From Hypsibius dujardini (Eukaryota > Tardigrada > Eutardigrada > Parachela > Hypsibiidae), in assembly GCA_001579985.1 (NCBI GenBank), contig LRSR01014179.1, positions 3,373-39,775 on the forward strand: a stretch of 36,403 nucleotides of DNA. The letters are read 5' to 3'. The notes under the pieces are model-generated. The model was not told where the DNA came from. It did no database searches and worked only from the letters and a program-made list of their open reading frames with translations. Below, one piece after another: positions 8,573 through 18,346 of this stretch; the first letter of the stretch is position 1, and each line of letters begins with the position of its first letter. The position numbers were made by a program, and so were the translations under genes.

Positions 8573-10505
8573 ATGTCGATTGGGAAGTCGGTGCGCCTGA
8601 CGTTGAGCTTCAAACGGGAGTCAGACGGACTGCCGGTGTACTTTAAGGTTGGTTGAGCAGACGCGACGGACTTTGTGGCGCAGACATGTGGTGTGCTGAC
8701 GTGACGTAGGGCTGAAAAATACGCGATGCCCGCGCTGCACGTAAATGCGCGCGCTTTGCATAATAAATCTTTCAACAAACCCGGCTGGTAAAATATTGAC
8801 ATCCCATTTGTCCGACTGGGTCGTTTGTGATGGGGAAGAGATGTGGCAAACATTACTGACGTGCATAGAGGGATGTGGTTGTATTCGCCGATTCTACTGT
8901 AGACAAGCTTGTTTTATTCTTCTTTTGTAGTCCGATGGACAACGGTTTGCCAATCCGCAGACAATCAAGTTCCAGCAAGATGAAACGTACAATGTGGAGA
9001 TCACGGTCCGTCCCGTTATACCGATCGAGTAAGTTTCCGTACACAGTCACAAACAAAGACACAAACAAAGACACAGACACAGACACAGACAAAGACACAG
9101 ACACAGACACAGACACAGACACAGACACAGACACAGACACAGACATAGACATAGACATAGACATAGACATAGACATAGACATAGACATAGACACATATGA
9201 AAGACACGAAAGACATTGCCTACAATTCGCAGCTAATTTTAAAATTCTGGGCGGAAATTGTAATCTTCCGCTAGTGGAGGGGGTGTCGCAAAGAGTTATT
9301 GACTTTGTTAAACATACAGATATTCCATAGTCCACACACTTTTTGTGAAGCCAAGATATCCACTCTATCGATTGGCTCGAAGTACTGAGTCCGTGCACAC
9401 TGGAGTTTTTTAGTGACAGATTTTACTCCCACGCCAGCTTGCCCCGCATCCCGCCGACACTCGATAAACCAGGAAGTTCACATTTCAGTGCACTTTAGTT
9501 TTATTTCAAGCACCCCAATGTAACCATAGTCAATCGAGGAAATCCCCTCCAGTCCAATCAGTACTTTTTTTTCCGCGCTGACTGGGCCTTATGTATGCCT
9601 TTGATATGTCTCTCCCTTTTTTCCTGCTCCAATACAATGACAGTAATTTGTTCTCCTTACCGGTTGAAGCCCCATCCGGAGGGGATTACTTTGCGTATGT
9701 AATCGATAAATAACTGAAGGATCGTTTTACGGGATGCGGTATATACAGGCACGATCGAAGCTAATCTCATGTGACGTTTTGGCTGCCCCGCGCTGATCTC
9801 CATAAACAGCGCACACGCACACGCACACGCACACACACACTCGCACATACACAGACACAGACACACACACACACACACACGCACACCCACAAAAACAGAC
9901 CGACAGACAGACAGACAAAAAGACACAGACAGACAGACAGACACACACACAGACACACAGACACACAGACACACAGACACACAGACACACAGACACACAG
10001 ACACACAGACACACAGACACACAGACAGACACAGACACACAGACACACACAGAGACACAGACACACACAGACACACACAGACACACAGACACACAGACCC
10101 ACAGACATACACAGAGACGCGCACACGCACACAGGAAACAGTAGGATGACTTGTTGGAGGAACGGTAATTTTATTGTGTATTTATTTGCCAGGCAATTTC
10201 AACTGCAAGACGAGAAGATCTCGCTGGAAAAGATCAACAAATCCCTCGATCCGAATGCGCTAACCTACGCGGGTATTTGGAAGACGACGGGATTTCCCGT
10301 GACGGATAAAAATAAGCGCGAACAGTTGAAGCTGACAATTTCCCTGTGGAATAAGGGGACGCTTACAGCATCATTACAATCCAAGTTTTATGAGCACACG
10401 GAGACGCAGCATGCGCGGTGGGGCGACAAGCTGACCTTCGTGGAGTTCGAGTGCACCGTCTCGGCCGACGGATCGCTGACGGTTTTGAAGCAAATAATAC
10501 AGTAG
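8573..10505 (+). CDS. CNRIP1: CNRIP1-like protein, paralogue a
   Basis: Homologue of cannabinoid receptor-interacting protein 1, a small cytosolic beta-sandwich protein that in vertebrates binds the C-terminal tail of the CB1 receptor. Exons are 8573-8647, 8931-9028 and 10193-10505 (75+98+313 nt), giving 161 aa against about 164 in vertebrates. Family landmarks are [20 protein letters not shown] in exon 1, [20 protein letters not shown] in exon 2, and [20 protein letters not shown] and [20 protein letters not shown] in exon 3. Introns are phase 0 and phase 2, identical to the paralogue at 12286-15161. Intron 2 (1.16 kb) carries two simple-repeat blocks. Invertebrates without CB1 keep this family, so the ancestral role is probably not cannabinoid signalling (inference). 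Confidence 0.93.
9057..9192. repeat. (ACAGAC)n then (ATAGAC)n tract in CNRIP1-a intron 2
   Basis: The array starts about 25 nt after the donor at 9029. It switches cleanly from ACAGAC to ATAGAC units near 9144, so it consists of two homogenised blocks. Confidence 0.95.
9808..10135. repeat. (CA)n/(CAGACA)n compound tract in CNRIP1-a intron 2
   Basis: A long compound CA, ACAG and CACAGA array that ends about 55 nt before the exon 3 acceptor. Confidence 0.95.
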
Positions 10506-10676
10506 AGCGATGTTTTTTTGGTAGAATTTTTACAAACCAATCTCCGGTTATAGTATTACGCGATGATCTCTGTTACAGGGTGCATATTCTCGGCGTATGT
10601 TAATACATTTACGGACACGTAGAGAGCAGAGTTAAATATTGTTTGTTTCTCATAATCTACCCACATTTTACATTAT

Positions 10677-10985
10677 ACACACACACACACACACACACAC
10701 GCATACACACACACACACACACACATACACACACAGACACATACACACACAGACACACAAACAGACGCAAAGACAGAGACAGAGACACACAGAGACACAC
10801 ACAGACACATAGGCATACAGACATACAGACACACAAACAGACACACAAATAGACACACAAACAGACACACAGACACACAGACACAGACACATACACACAC
10901 AGACACACAAACAGACGCAAAGACAGAGACAGAGACACACACAGACACACACAGACACATAGACACACAGACACACACACAGAGG
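10677..10985. repeat. (CA)n and ACAGACAC compound array
   Basis: CA repeats are followed by an array in which the block ACACAAACAGACGCAAAGACAG occurs twice (about 10754 and 10904). This points to a higher-order duplication of roughly 150 bp inside the array. Confidence 0.92.
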
Positions 10986-11480
10986 GACATTCAAACAATC
11001 AAATACCAAAATGACAGGCAGTGAAAGTTATGGCGGGAGAACTTTACACTGGAACGTACTAGCTTTTGCTTGACTGCCTACCTAATTCCTCGAACGCATA
11101 ACTTCAGCATGACTTACGTATACCGTATAACTTTCGGCGACGTTTTGTACTCGTACTAAATTACGTAGTTAAGTTCGGCGAAGTCAACGCCGAGTCTCGC
11201 GTCAGCATTCTTTCTATAAAACTCACCAACACGTTCAAGTGGTATCAAATGAACAACAGAAACCAACAAGAATGAAACAACTTGTCTGGCCAACCCAAAA
11301 TCCGCAGTCAAATAGGACGTGGCCCATGGAAGGTTCAGCTTAGCAGGAAGCCCCTTTGCACCAGATATAGAGCATTCCAGTTTGCTAAAAAAACTCAAGT
11401 AGCGAAATTCACACAACGACTCAAGATCGAGTTTCTCTTACTAAAGTCCTAAATGCTAATCCAGTCATCTTAGCTCTACC

Positions 11481-11501
11481 ACAGACACAGACACAGACAC
11501 A

Positions 11502-11544
<43 letters not shown>

Positions 11545-11625
11545 ACACACACACACAGACACACACACACACACACACACAGACACACACAGACACACAC
11601 AGACACACACAGACACAGACACACT
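11481..11625. repeat. (CAGACA)n/(CA)n compound tract
   Basis: CAGACA units flank CA dinucleotide runs in the intergenic region. Confidence 0.95.
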
Positions 11626-12285
11626 GAGGATCATTCTGTCTCGACCTTGGCTTGCCGCCAGTTTGTAACTGAAAACTGCTTCATCGTTGAGTTTACACAC
11701 GCATTCAATACACGCCTCCTGCTGGATAACGGTGAGCATGTAGACCAGATGAGGCGGCTACACTTTGAACTACCGGTACTTTTGGTTCTTTGCCTAAATT
11801 ATTATTACTCATAAAAGGCAACCCTCTTTCGCTCTCACTCTCACCCTCTCTCTCTGCCTGTCTCTGTCTCTCTCACTCACTCACCCTCTCTCTCGCTCTC
11901 TGCCTACATCGTATGAATCTTGCTCTGCTATTTTCAAGTACCCATATTATACCTCTTAAACTATACGGCCAATAATTTATTTTTGGTCACGTGAAAGGCG
12001 GTTCTCGTTGTAGCTCAGTTCTCCTCCGCCGGTGTGTCTAATGTGTGTACACACACTTGGGCGGGTAAATTAAATATTCCATCTTGAGTTCTTTTCGTAC
12101 CTGTGCGTGCACTGTCTTTCCACATGGATGCCTGGGTTAATTTTGCGTCCGCGTCGCCGGACAAATCAGTCCGTCGTCTTCGCGGTGGAAGCCTCGCCGG
12201 TACGGCCAGCAGCACTCTGGGCCCACATGATGGAAATAAAATCCGAGCCGGAAGTGTCTTCTCTTCTTCATCCGTGGCTGTGGTG

Positions 12286-12804
12286 ATGCACGAGCAGAAT
12301 GGAGGGAAATTCAGGCTGACGATTCACTTCAGGCGGGAATCCAACGACCGACCAGTCGTATTCAAGGTACAGAGAGAGTGAAGACAAGTGCAGCCGGCAC
12401 GAGGGACTAAACTGAAATTACTGGTATTGTCGCGACCAATTGGTGCTGCTTTTTAGACCCACCCGTATATTATGACTGCACACACTGTGCTTCACTGCAG
12501 TCATAATATACGGGCGGATCTAAAATACAGCGCGGCAGTACAATAAATTCACTTGGTTCATATCCCGGCTCAGAGTGAATTTTTTTCTCTAATCTTTTGC
12601 CTTTTTTTTCTATTCTTTTGCCATTTTAATAAACATTCACCTCTCGCCAATTGATTCCAAAAGGTTTTCCAGCTCGAGGAGTCAAATAATTTTAATGGAT
12701 TCATGCTTGCTTTATCAGACAGACAGACAGACAGACAGACATAGAGACAGACATAGAGACAGACATAGAGACAGACAGACAGACAGACATACAAATGGAT
12801 AGGC

Positions 12805-12837
<33 letters not shown>

Positions 12838-12852
12838 TACAAATGGATAGGC

Positions 12853-12889
<37 letters not shown>

Positions 12890-15161
12890 TACAAATGGAT
12901 AGGCAGATAGGCAGACAGATAGACAGACAGACATACAAATGGATAGGCAAATAGACAGACAGACAGACAGACAGACAATCAATGTAACGGAGAAAATCCG
13001 AACCATAACTTCTTCTACTTGGTAAAGAATACCTATTGATGAAAAAAATTTAACCTATTAATAATAATTTAAGGATTCAAAGATCTGAATGAGAAAATGC
13101 ACAAATTTCGTTTTCACTAAGCGGAAGAGAAGAAACATGCAGATGACTGAACCTCACTGAGAGCATTCTTTACAGCGGTAATTATATAGCTTGATTGATT
13201 GATTCTGCTTTTGAAAAGTGAATCTCCGAAAATAAATCAGATCTTCTAGAATCTTAAAGCCTGATCCATGACACTTAAAAGGCTAAGATGCAAGTCTCCT
13301 ATCTATGCGAGAGAATAAAAAGAAGAGCCTCGCGCCCAAGAGTGAAAACATGAAGTGATAATAATTTCAGTTTGCCCCTCGTACCACACATTTGTTTGCT
13401 GCTTTCTTTTTATCACACACACCAGCGTGATAACGCTGATTCGTGTTTGTTGATTTTTGTTTGTGTGTAACGATGTGTCAATTGCGGTTGCTTTTCGTTC
13501 GCAGTCAGACGGGGAAAGGTTCCTGCAGCCGGTGACGGTGAAGTTCAACCAAGACGAAACGTACACTGTGCAGATTTCCGTGGATACACCCTTATCGATC
13601 GAGTAAGTGATGATCAGACAATGTCTGTGGACTGTCTGTGGACTGTCTTTGAGCTGTCTGTGGACTGTCTGAACGTCTATAGACTGTCTGTGGACTGTTT
13701 GTGAACTGTCTGAATGTCTGTAGACTTTCTGGATGTCTGCGGACTGTCTGTGGACTGTCTGGATGTCTACAGACTGTCTGCGGACTGTCTATAGACTGTC
13801 TGTGGACTGTTTGTGAACTGTCTGAATGTCTGTAGACTGTCTGGATGTCTGCGGACTGTCTGGACGTCTGTGAACTAACATAGAATCATTATACGCAACG
13901 TGTATAAAATTGTTATTACATGTAATTATATGTAGTTCAATTACTTATTCTTATCAGAGTGGAGCTCGATTCTAATTTTACCTTTTTAGCTTTTACATTT
14001 GCGTGCCGTTTTGCAGTGGGTTTTCGACCGGCCTGTCGTTGTAGGCGCGTCTGAGGTAAACATGCCGATTATAAGTAATATATTGCTGGCGGTATGCTGT
14101 CATGATTTTTATTTTGATTTCTGATCGTGATTTGTTTTTGTCTAGCATTTAAAACATCCTTCAGTTTGCGCTGATTTGTTTCGAAGATATTTTAAACGAT
14201 CGACGAAGGCGTGGTCGATGACAGTAGCATGCCGCCAGGCATTTTACTCATGGGCGCCTTTTTATTTCTTCATGCCTTAAGAGTCATGCCGTGTCCCAAT
14301 CTCTAACTGCCTGCTGATCTTAGAATTAACTTTCAACAGCTCAGTTTATTACATCATTGATACCCGTCTGTCTGATAGTCATTTTCCATGTGTCATAATA
14401 TATATTTATCGGTACATTCGTCCATTTACAAATATGCCGGTTTTTGTCTGCCGGTTTGTTTGAATGTCTTGCCTTGCTATATATCTGTCTTTCTCTTAAC
14501 TTGTCCACTTGTCGCTTGTCTATGTCTATGTTTGCCTTGTCCTTGTCTATGTCTGCCATTTCCTTGTCTATGTCTGTCTGTCTCTTAACTTGTCTGCCTG
14601 TCGCTTATTCATGTCTATGTCTGCCTTATTCATGTCTATGTCTGCCTTTTCCTTGTCTATGTCTGTCTTTCTCTTAACTTGTCTATTTGTCGCTTATTCA
14701 TGTCTATGTCTGCCTTTTCCTTGTCTATGTCTGTCTTTCTCTTAACTTGTCTGCCTGTCGCTTATTCATGTCTATGTCTGCCTTTTCCTTGTCTATGTCT
14801 GTCTTTCTCTTGGCTTGTCTACTTGTCGCTTATTCATGTCTATGATTGCAGGTCTTTGGTCCTCCACGAGGAGAAGATTTCCCTGGAAGAAATTGAGAAC
14901 AAGGACACCGGCACCATCGTCTACCACGGCAAATGGAAGCCGCAGGCCTTCGAGCGTACTCGGCCCAATCATCGTGAGCAGCTGAAAATACTCATCGGCT
15001 TCAAGCACCACGGCACGCTCCTCACCACCCTGCAAGCCAAATTCTACTCCCACGACGAGGTGACCCATTCGTCATGGGGCGAGACGCTAAACGCGGTCAT
15101 CCTTGAGTCACAATTTTCTTCCTACAACACCGTCAACATCCTCAGACAACACGTCATATGA
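12286..15161 (+). CDS. CNRIP1: CNRIP1-like protein, paralogue b
   Basis: Tandem paralogue of the gene at 8573-10505. Exons are 12286-12366, 13505-13602 and 14852-15161 (81+98+310 nt), giving 162 aa. Intron phases are the same and exon 2 has the same length. Matching blocks are KFRLTIHFRRESNDRPVVFK, SDGERFLQPVTVKFNQDETY and EEKISLEEIENKDTGTIVYH, and the C-terminal block has SSWGETLNAVILESQF. The start at 12286 is chosen by comparison with paralogue a; an in-frame ATG at 12124 would add 54 low-complexity residues. Intron 1 (1.14 kb) contains a small foldback, a GACA element and a dispersed repeat. Intron 2 contains two minisatellites. The copies have diverged clearly at protein level, so the duplication is not recent. 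Stops of this gene and of the opposing astacin gene are 73 bp apart. Confidence 0.92.
12447..12533. mobile_element. short foldback element in CNRIP1-b intron 1
   Basis: Arms of about 32 nt (TTTTTAGACCCACCCGTATATTATGACTGCA and its near-perfect reverse complement) flank a 15-nt loop. It is non-coding and probably MITE-like. Confidence 0.8.
12715..12993. repeat. composite GACA-repeat element, copy 1
   Basis: (ACAG)n runs are broken by ATAGAGAC units at the left and by four copies of ATACAAATGGATAGGCAGAT. The right edge is the unique string AATCAATGTAACGGAGA (12977-12993). The same blocks and the same 17-nt edge occur inverted at 15802-16045. Confidence 0.9.
13110..13378. mobile_element. dispersed repeat, intact copy, in CNRIP1-b intron 1
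   Basis: The reverse complement of this stretch matches 33572-33751 and then 34921-35016 in order. It includes AGTGAAAACATGAAGTGATA and GCGGAAGAGAAGAAAC. It has no coding capacity, and its right end lies about 125 bp before the exon 2 acceptor. Confidence 0.85.
13620..13876. repeat. ~12-bp minisatellite (GACTGTCTGTGG) in CNRIP1-b intron 2
   Basis: About 20 degenerate copies of GACTGTCTGTGGACTGTCT-type units start about 18 nt after the donor at 13603. Confidence 0.93.
14455..14848. repeat. ~68-bp minisatellite abutting the CNRIP1-b exon 3 acceptor
   Basis: About five units of 68 bp, built from TCGCTTATTCATGTCTATG, CTGCCTTTTCCTTGTCTATG and TGTCTTTCTCTTAACTTG. The last unit runs to within 7 nt of the splice acceptor (ATTGCAG, 14845-14851). 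Confidence 0.93.
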
Positions 15162-15207
15162 CGATCTCGCCGGAAGACAATTTTGTATAAAAGAAATAAT
15201 TTTACAC

Positions 15208-15213
15208 TTTATT
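15208..15213 (-). promoter_or_regulatory. polyadenylation signal AATAAA for the astacin gene
   Basis: AATAAA on the minus strand, 22 nt after the astacin stop at 15235. Cleavage downstream of it would fall inside or very near the opposing CNRIP1-b 3' UTR. Confidence 0.75.
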
Positions 15214-15234
15214 TTTTTATAATTGTTCTCGTTA

Positions 15235-15870
15235 TTATTGCAACGTCCAGACATCGTCCGTGACGGGGACCTTGTCCTGCTCGTAGTTCTCGCAATGATA
15301 GAGCTTGTTGATCTTCATGGCGTCGGCGTCGCTGAGACGAGTCCGCTGGCCCAGCACATTGGTGGGCTTCTTTGGTATAATGGTGGGATTGGTATAATTG
15401 ACAGCGAAGAAGTTGGGCCCGTAGTGCATGACTGAGCCGTAGTCGTAGGGTGCGTCGTAGATGCCGACCAGGCGCTGGTCCACTTTGGCGAAGTTGTCCT
15501 GATGATCGGGCGCGATGTTGCTCCAGAGGACGTCGATGAAGTCGTCCCGGTCGTGGCGTGTCTGCTCGTGGAGGAACCCCAGGGAGTGCATGAGCTCGTG
15601 CATGACGATGCCGGGCCGTTTGGGGTCGATGCATTCTTGATTGAGGAAGAGCGGCTGTCTTCCTCCTTGTCGGCCAATTTTTGAAGCACACCTACGTGAT
15701 ACAGTCTACAGGTGCGATTTGAATGTTTGATGGATGGAATGGGCTGTATACTTCCTGACCGATAATTTGTAAGTCAGCGAAACGTGATTCGCGGATTGGG
15801 TGTCTCCGTTACATTGATTGTCTGTCTGTCTGTCTGTCTATCTGCCTATCCATTTGTATGTCTGTATGTA

Positions 15871-15957
<87 letters not shown>

Positions 15958-16986
15958 TTCTATGTCTGTCGCTATGTCAGTCTCTATGTCTGTCTCTATG
16001 TCTGTCTGTCTCTATGTCTGTCTGTCTGTTTGGCTGTTTTAGTGTCCCGCTCAATCACTTTAATATAAACGACCAGTTTGTTGTACTAAATTTCACTTAC
16101 CCTCGATGTTTAATGATGGAGAGGAAGTCTTTGTGGAANNNNNNNNNNNNNNNNNNNNNNNNNNNNNNNNNNNNNNNNNNNNNNNNNNNNNNNNNNNNNA
16201 CGCCATCGGCCCAGCGGAAATAACTGAAAACCACAGCATTCCTTTTCCGTCGTCGGGAAGGACGTTCCGAACTATCCGAGAACAGGTCGCTTCTTGCCGC
16301 TTGAATCTACATAACGACACGGGCAATGAATGGCTCTTCTTTTCCGGTTATTCGCACAAAAGTATTCGTTCCTTCCAGCATCAACTGTGGAACGGACAGA
16401 CACACGGTTATAAAGCAGACACATGAGGTCGACGAACCAGTGCCGGAAGATCAAGGTCGAGTATGTCTCCCTCGGACAGATGTTGGTCTTGCTCCGGATG
16501 TGAAGCTTCCCAAGCTGAATCATTGGCTATAAAGTAAACACACACAAAAGATATCGTGGATGAATAGTGCAGAGCTTACCAAGCCTCTGTTGACACTCTG
16601 TCTGTCTATCTATCTGTCTGACTGTGTGTCTGTGTGTCTGTGTGTCTGTGTGTCTGCGTGTCTGTCTGTGTGTCTGTCTGTCTGTCTGTCTGTGTGTCTG
16701 TCTGTGTGTCTGTGTGTCTGTGTGTCTGTCTGTCTGTGTGTCTGTCTGTCTGTCTGTGTGTCTGTCTTTCTGTCTGTCTGTCTGTCTGTCTGTGTGTCTG
16801 CCTGCCTCTGTCTGCAAGGACACTCTCTAAGGGTCGTAAAACCGCCACAATAAGTGTCTTATACTTCAAACCTTTGTATGTCCACTTACCGTTAATAGAA
16901 TCCACCGGTGCGGAAGTATTATGATCAATAATCCCGACAATCAGCAAAAGCAGGGTGACCGTACCGGGCGAGTCCCAAGCCAGCAT
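15235..16986 (-). CDS. secreted astacin-family zinc metalloprotease (interrupted by assembly gap)
   Basis: M12A peptidase made as a secreted zymogen. Minus-strand exons are 16986-16890, 16526-16423, 16306 to the gap, gap to 16101, and 15691-15235. Exon 1 starts with a signal peptide (LLLLIVGII). Exon 2 carries a propeptide motif (EGDI). Exon 3 has a furin-type RRRKR followed by the mature start ([14 protein letters not shown]). Exon 4 ends [10 protein letters not shown]. Exon 5 has KIGRQGGRQ, the zinc site [16 protein letters not shown] followed by DRDDF, and the Met-turn SVMHYG. The zinc ligands, catalytic Glu, Met-turn methionine and its tyrosine are all present. The 61 Ns at 16139-16199 remove the start of the catalytic domain. 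No EGF or CUB domain follows, so this is a minimal astacin. The start at 16986 is picked because the signal peptide begins directly there; a longer upstream frame exists. Confidence 0.92.
15802..16045. repeat. composite GTCT-repeat element, copy 2, in astacin intron 4
   Basis: The 17-nt edge TCTCCGTTACATTGATT is followed by (GTCT)n, ATCTGCCTATCCATTTGTAT, a long (GTCT)n and CTATGTCTGTCT units. This is the inverted counterpart of 12715-12993. Confidence 0.9.
16139..16199. other. assembly gap (61 N)
   Basis: A run of Ns falls inside the astacin catalytic-domain coding region. Comparison with the family suggests about 30-45 residues are missing, possibly together with an intron, so the true gap is probably longer than 61 nt. 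Confidence 0.99.
16597..16815. repeat. (TGTC)n/(TGTGTC)n tract in astacin intron 1
   Basis: A compound GTCT/GTGT tract between astacin exons 1 and 2. Its edge nearest exon 1 lies about 75 nt from the donor. Confidence 0.95.
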
Positions 16987-18346
16987 GGTGTGAGGGAAGC
17001 GCGCCGCCACGATGTTGAGGTGGCAAAATGATGGACTAAGTTCCGCATTCTCCGTGCGCCGATGGAGGGAGAGGACAGCGTGACTGTCAGGCAGTATAAT
17101 TTCTCCTGATGATGATGATGTTACCGGCAAAAAAAATGCTGAAAAACATTATTGCGCAAAAGACTTTGTCAACAGATTCTTGAGTACATTGTGTTGTGCT
17201 GCTGCTGATTGTGGGCTTCGCTGAGGCTGCTCTCTCGTCGTGCAGTTGCGAGTGTGGATGACTGTCTGTGACTGTCTGTGACTGAAGAGCAGAGGATGCC
17301 TACGATGGTACCTCCGGGTATATAACGCGGAAACCTGTCGCGTCCCACGCCTCAAGTGGCATGACATCTGTGTCTGTGTCTGTGTGTCTGTGTGTCTGTG
17401 TCTGCGTCTGTGTCTGTGTATTCGCGGTAAGTTTCTTTTGGCCTCTTCTGTGACGTTTTGACTTACGAATAGACACTTGGAAGAGGCTCTCCCACGCTGT
17501 GTTCCGAGGCGCGCAACAACCACTGGTTTGTCTGCACACTCTCGCAGAATCCATGTAAACAAGAAAGTGAACAAGTGCAAACAAGGTCCCCGTAACGCGC
17601 GGAGAGCGGCATCACGCTGCTGGGGCACTTTTTTTGTTGCAATCCACTCAAGACTTGACGCCAAAATATTAGACAGTTTACTCTGACACATTCTCCGGGT
17701 GGATTATAAACAAATTGATGCCGCTGCGAAACGGTGCCTTAATATTGACATCTGATCTGAGGGTGGCCAGTACGGATTTGCATCAGACAAACCTGGATCA
17801 TCATGGATCAGACAAACCTGGAAATGAGTAGGAAGTCCGATTGTTCAATGTAATTTGCGTCACATCACTTTCATCCGGGCAAGAATGAAGAAGTAATGAG
17901 CGCCACCTACCGGCTAACCTTGAAATGTGTGCAGCGCCCCCTCTGTGACTTTACGAACGCTGAAACTATTTTTTCTCCTCCCACTATCCCATGCAAAATT
18001 AATTTCGAAGCGATTGGTCGATCGAAGCCAACTATTTTTCGGGTGGTAGGGGGTGGAGCTAAAACTTTCGGTACAACGAAGTATGGTTGATGCGCACTAC
18101 ACAACTGGCCAAAATGCTTAACTGACGAGTCAAGCCTTTTGACTCGGTCCGTGCATTGCTTTCTCCACTGAACGGATCAAATGGCTTGACGCGGCTAGTT
18201 AAGCATTCCGTTGGCGCCACCTGTATGGCTGGAGGCTGTGGGATTCCACCAGGAGCAAATGCCACACTAAATTTCCGCTGACGTCGCGACGTCATCTGTT
18301 TTGTTAACAAAATCCAACAATTTCGAAACATTCCAACGCCAACGAC
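16987..18346. other. divergent intergenic region between astacin and FHIP
   Basis: No exon is recognised. It contains a (TGTGTC)n run at 17367-17420 and an inverted repeat at 18113-18207. As the two flanking genes are transcribed away from each other, both promoters should lie here, but no clear TATA box was identified. Confidence 0.6.
18113..18207. mobile_element. imperfect inverted repeat, foldback-like
   Basis: AATGCTTAACTGACGAGTCAAGCC at the left pairs with GGCTTGACGCGGCTAGTTAAGCATT at the right with few mismatches. A loop of about 40 nt separates them. It sits about 140 bp upstream of the FHIP start. Confidence 0.7.

Larger units (their letters stand above)
10506..12285. other. spacer between the two CNRIP1-like genes
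   Basis: No gene is recognised. It contains compound CA/CAGA arrays at 10677-10985 and 11481-11625 and a CT-rich run at about 11830-11910. A frame open from the ATG at 12124 into the CNRIP1-b first exon could add 54 residues, but that part is Ser/Gly-rich and has no counterpart in paralogue a. Confidence 0.6.

Noticed and set aside
9808-10135. Regular repeat array considered as a CRISPR array
   Set aside because: It is contiguous microsatellite without unique spacers, inside an animal intron.
9657-10140. Cys/Val/Ser-rich frames up to 157 aa on the minus strand
   Set aside because: They are translations of CA/CAGACA arrays within CNRIP1-a intron 2.
10657-11009. Three minus-strand Cys-rich frames that could suggest secreted cysteine-rich peptides
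   Set aside because: All arise from the (CA)n/ACAGACAC array, with no signal peptide or structured cysteine pattern.
12007-12025. TGTAGCTCAGTTCTCC resembling a tRNA D-arm
   Set aside because: No acceptor stem, anticodon arm or T-arm could be folded around it.
12124-12285. Upstream in-frame extension of CNRIP1-b (54 codons)
   Set aside because: It has no counterpart in paralogue a or the family and is Ser/Gly-rich. The ATG at 12286 matches the family N-terminus better. Not excluded as an alternative start.
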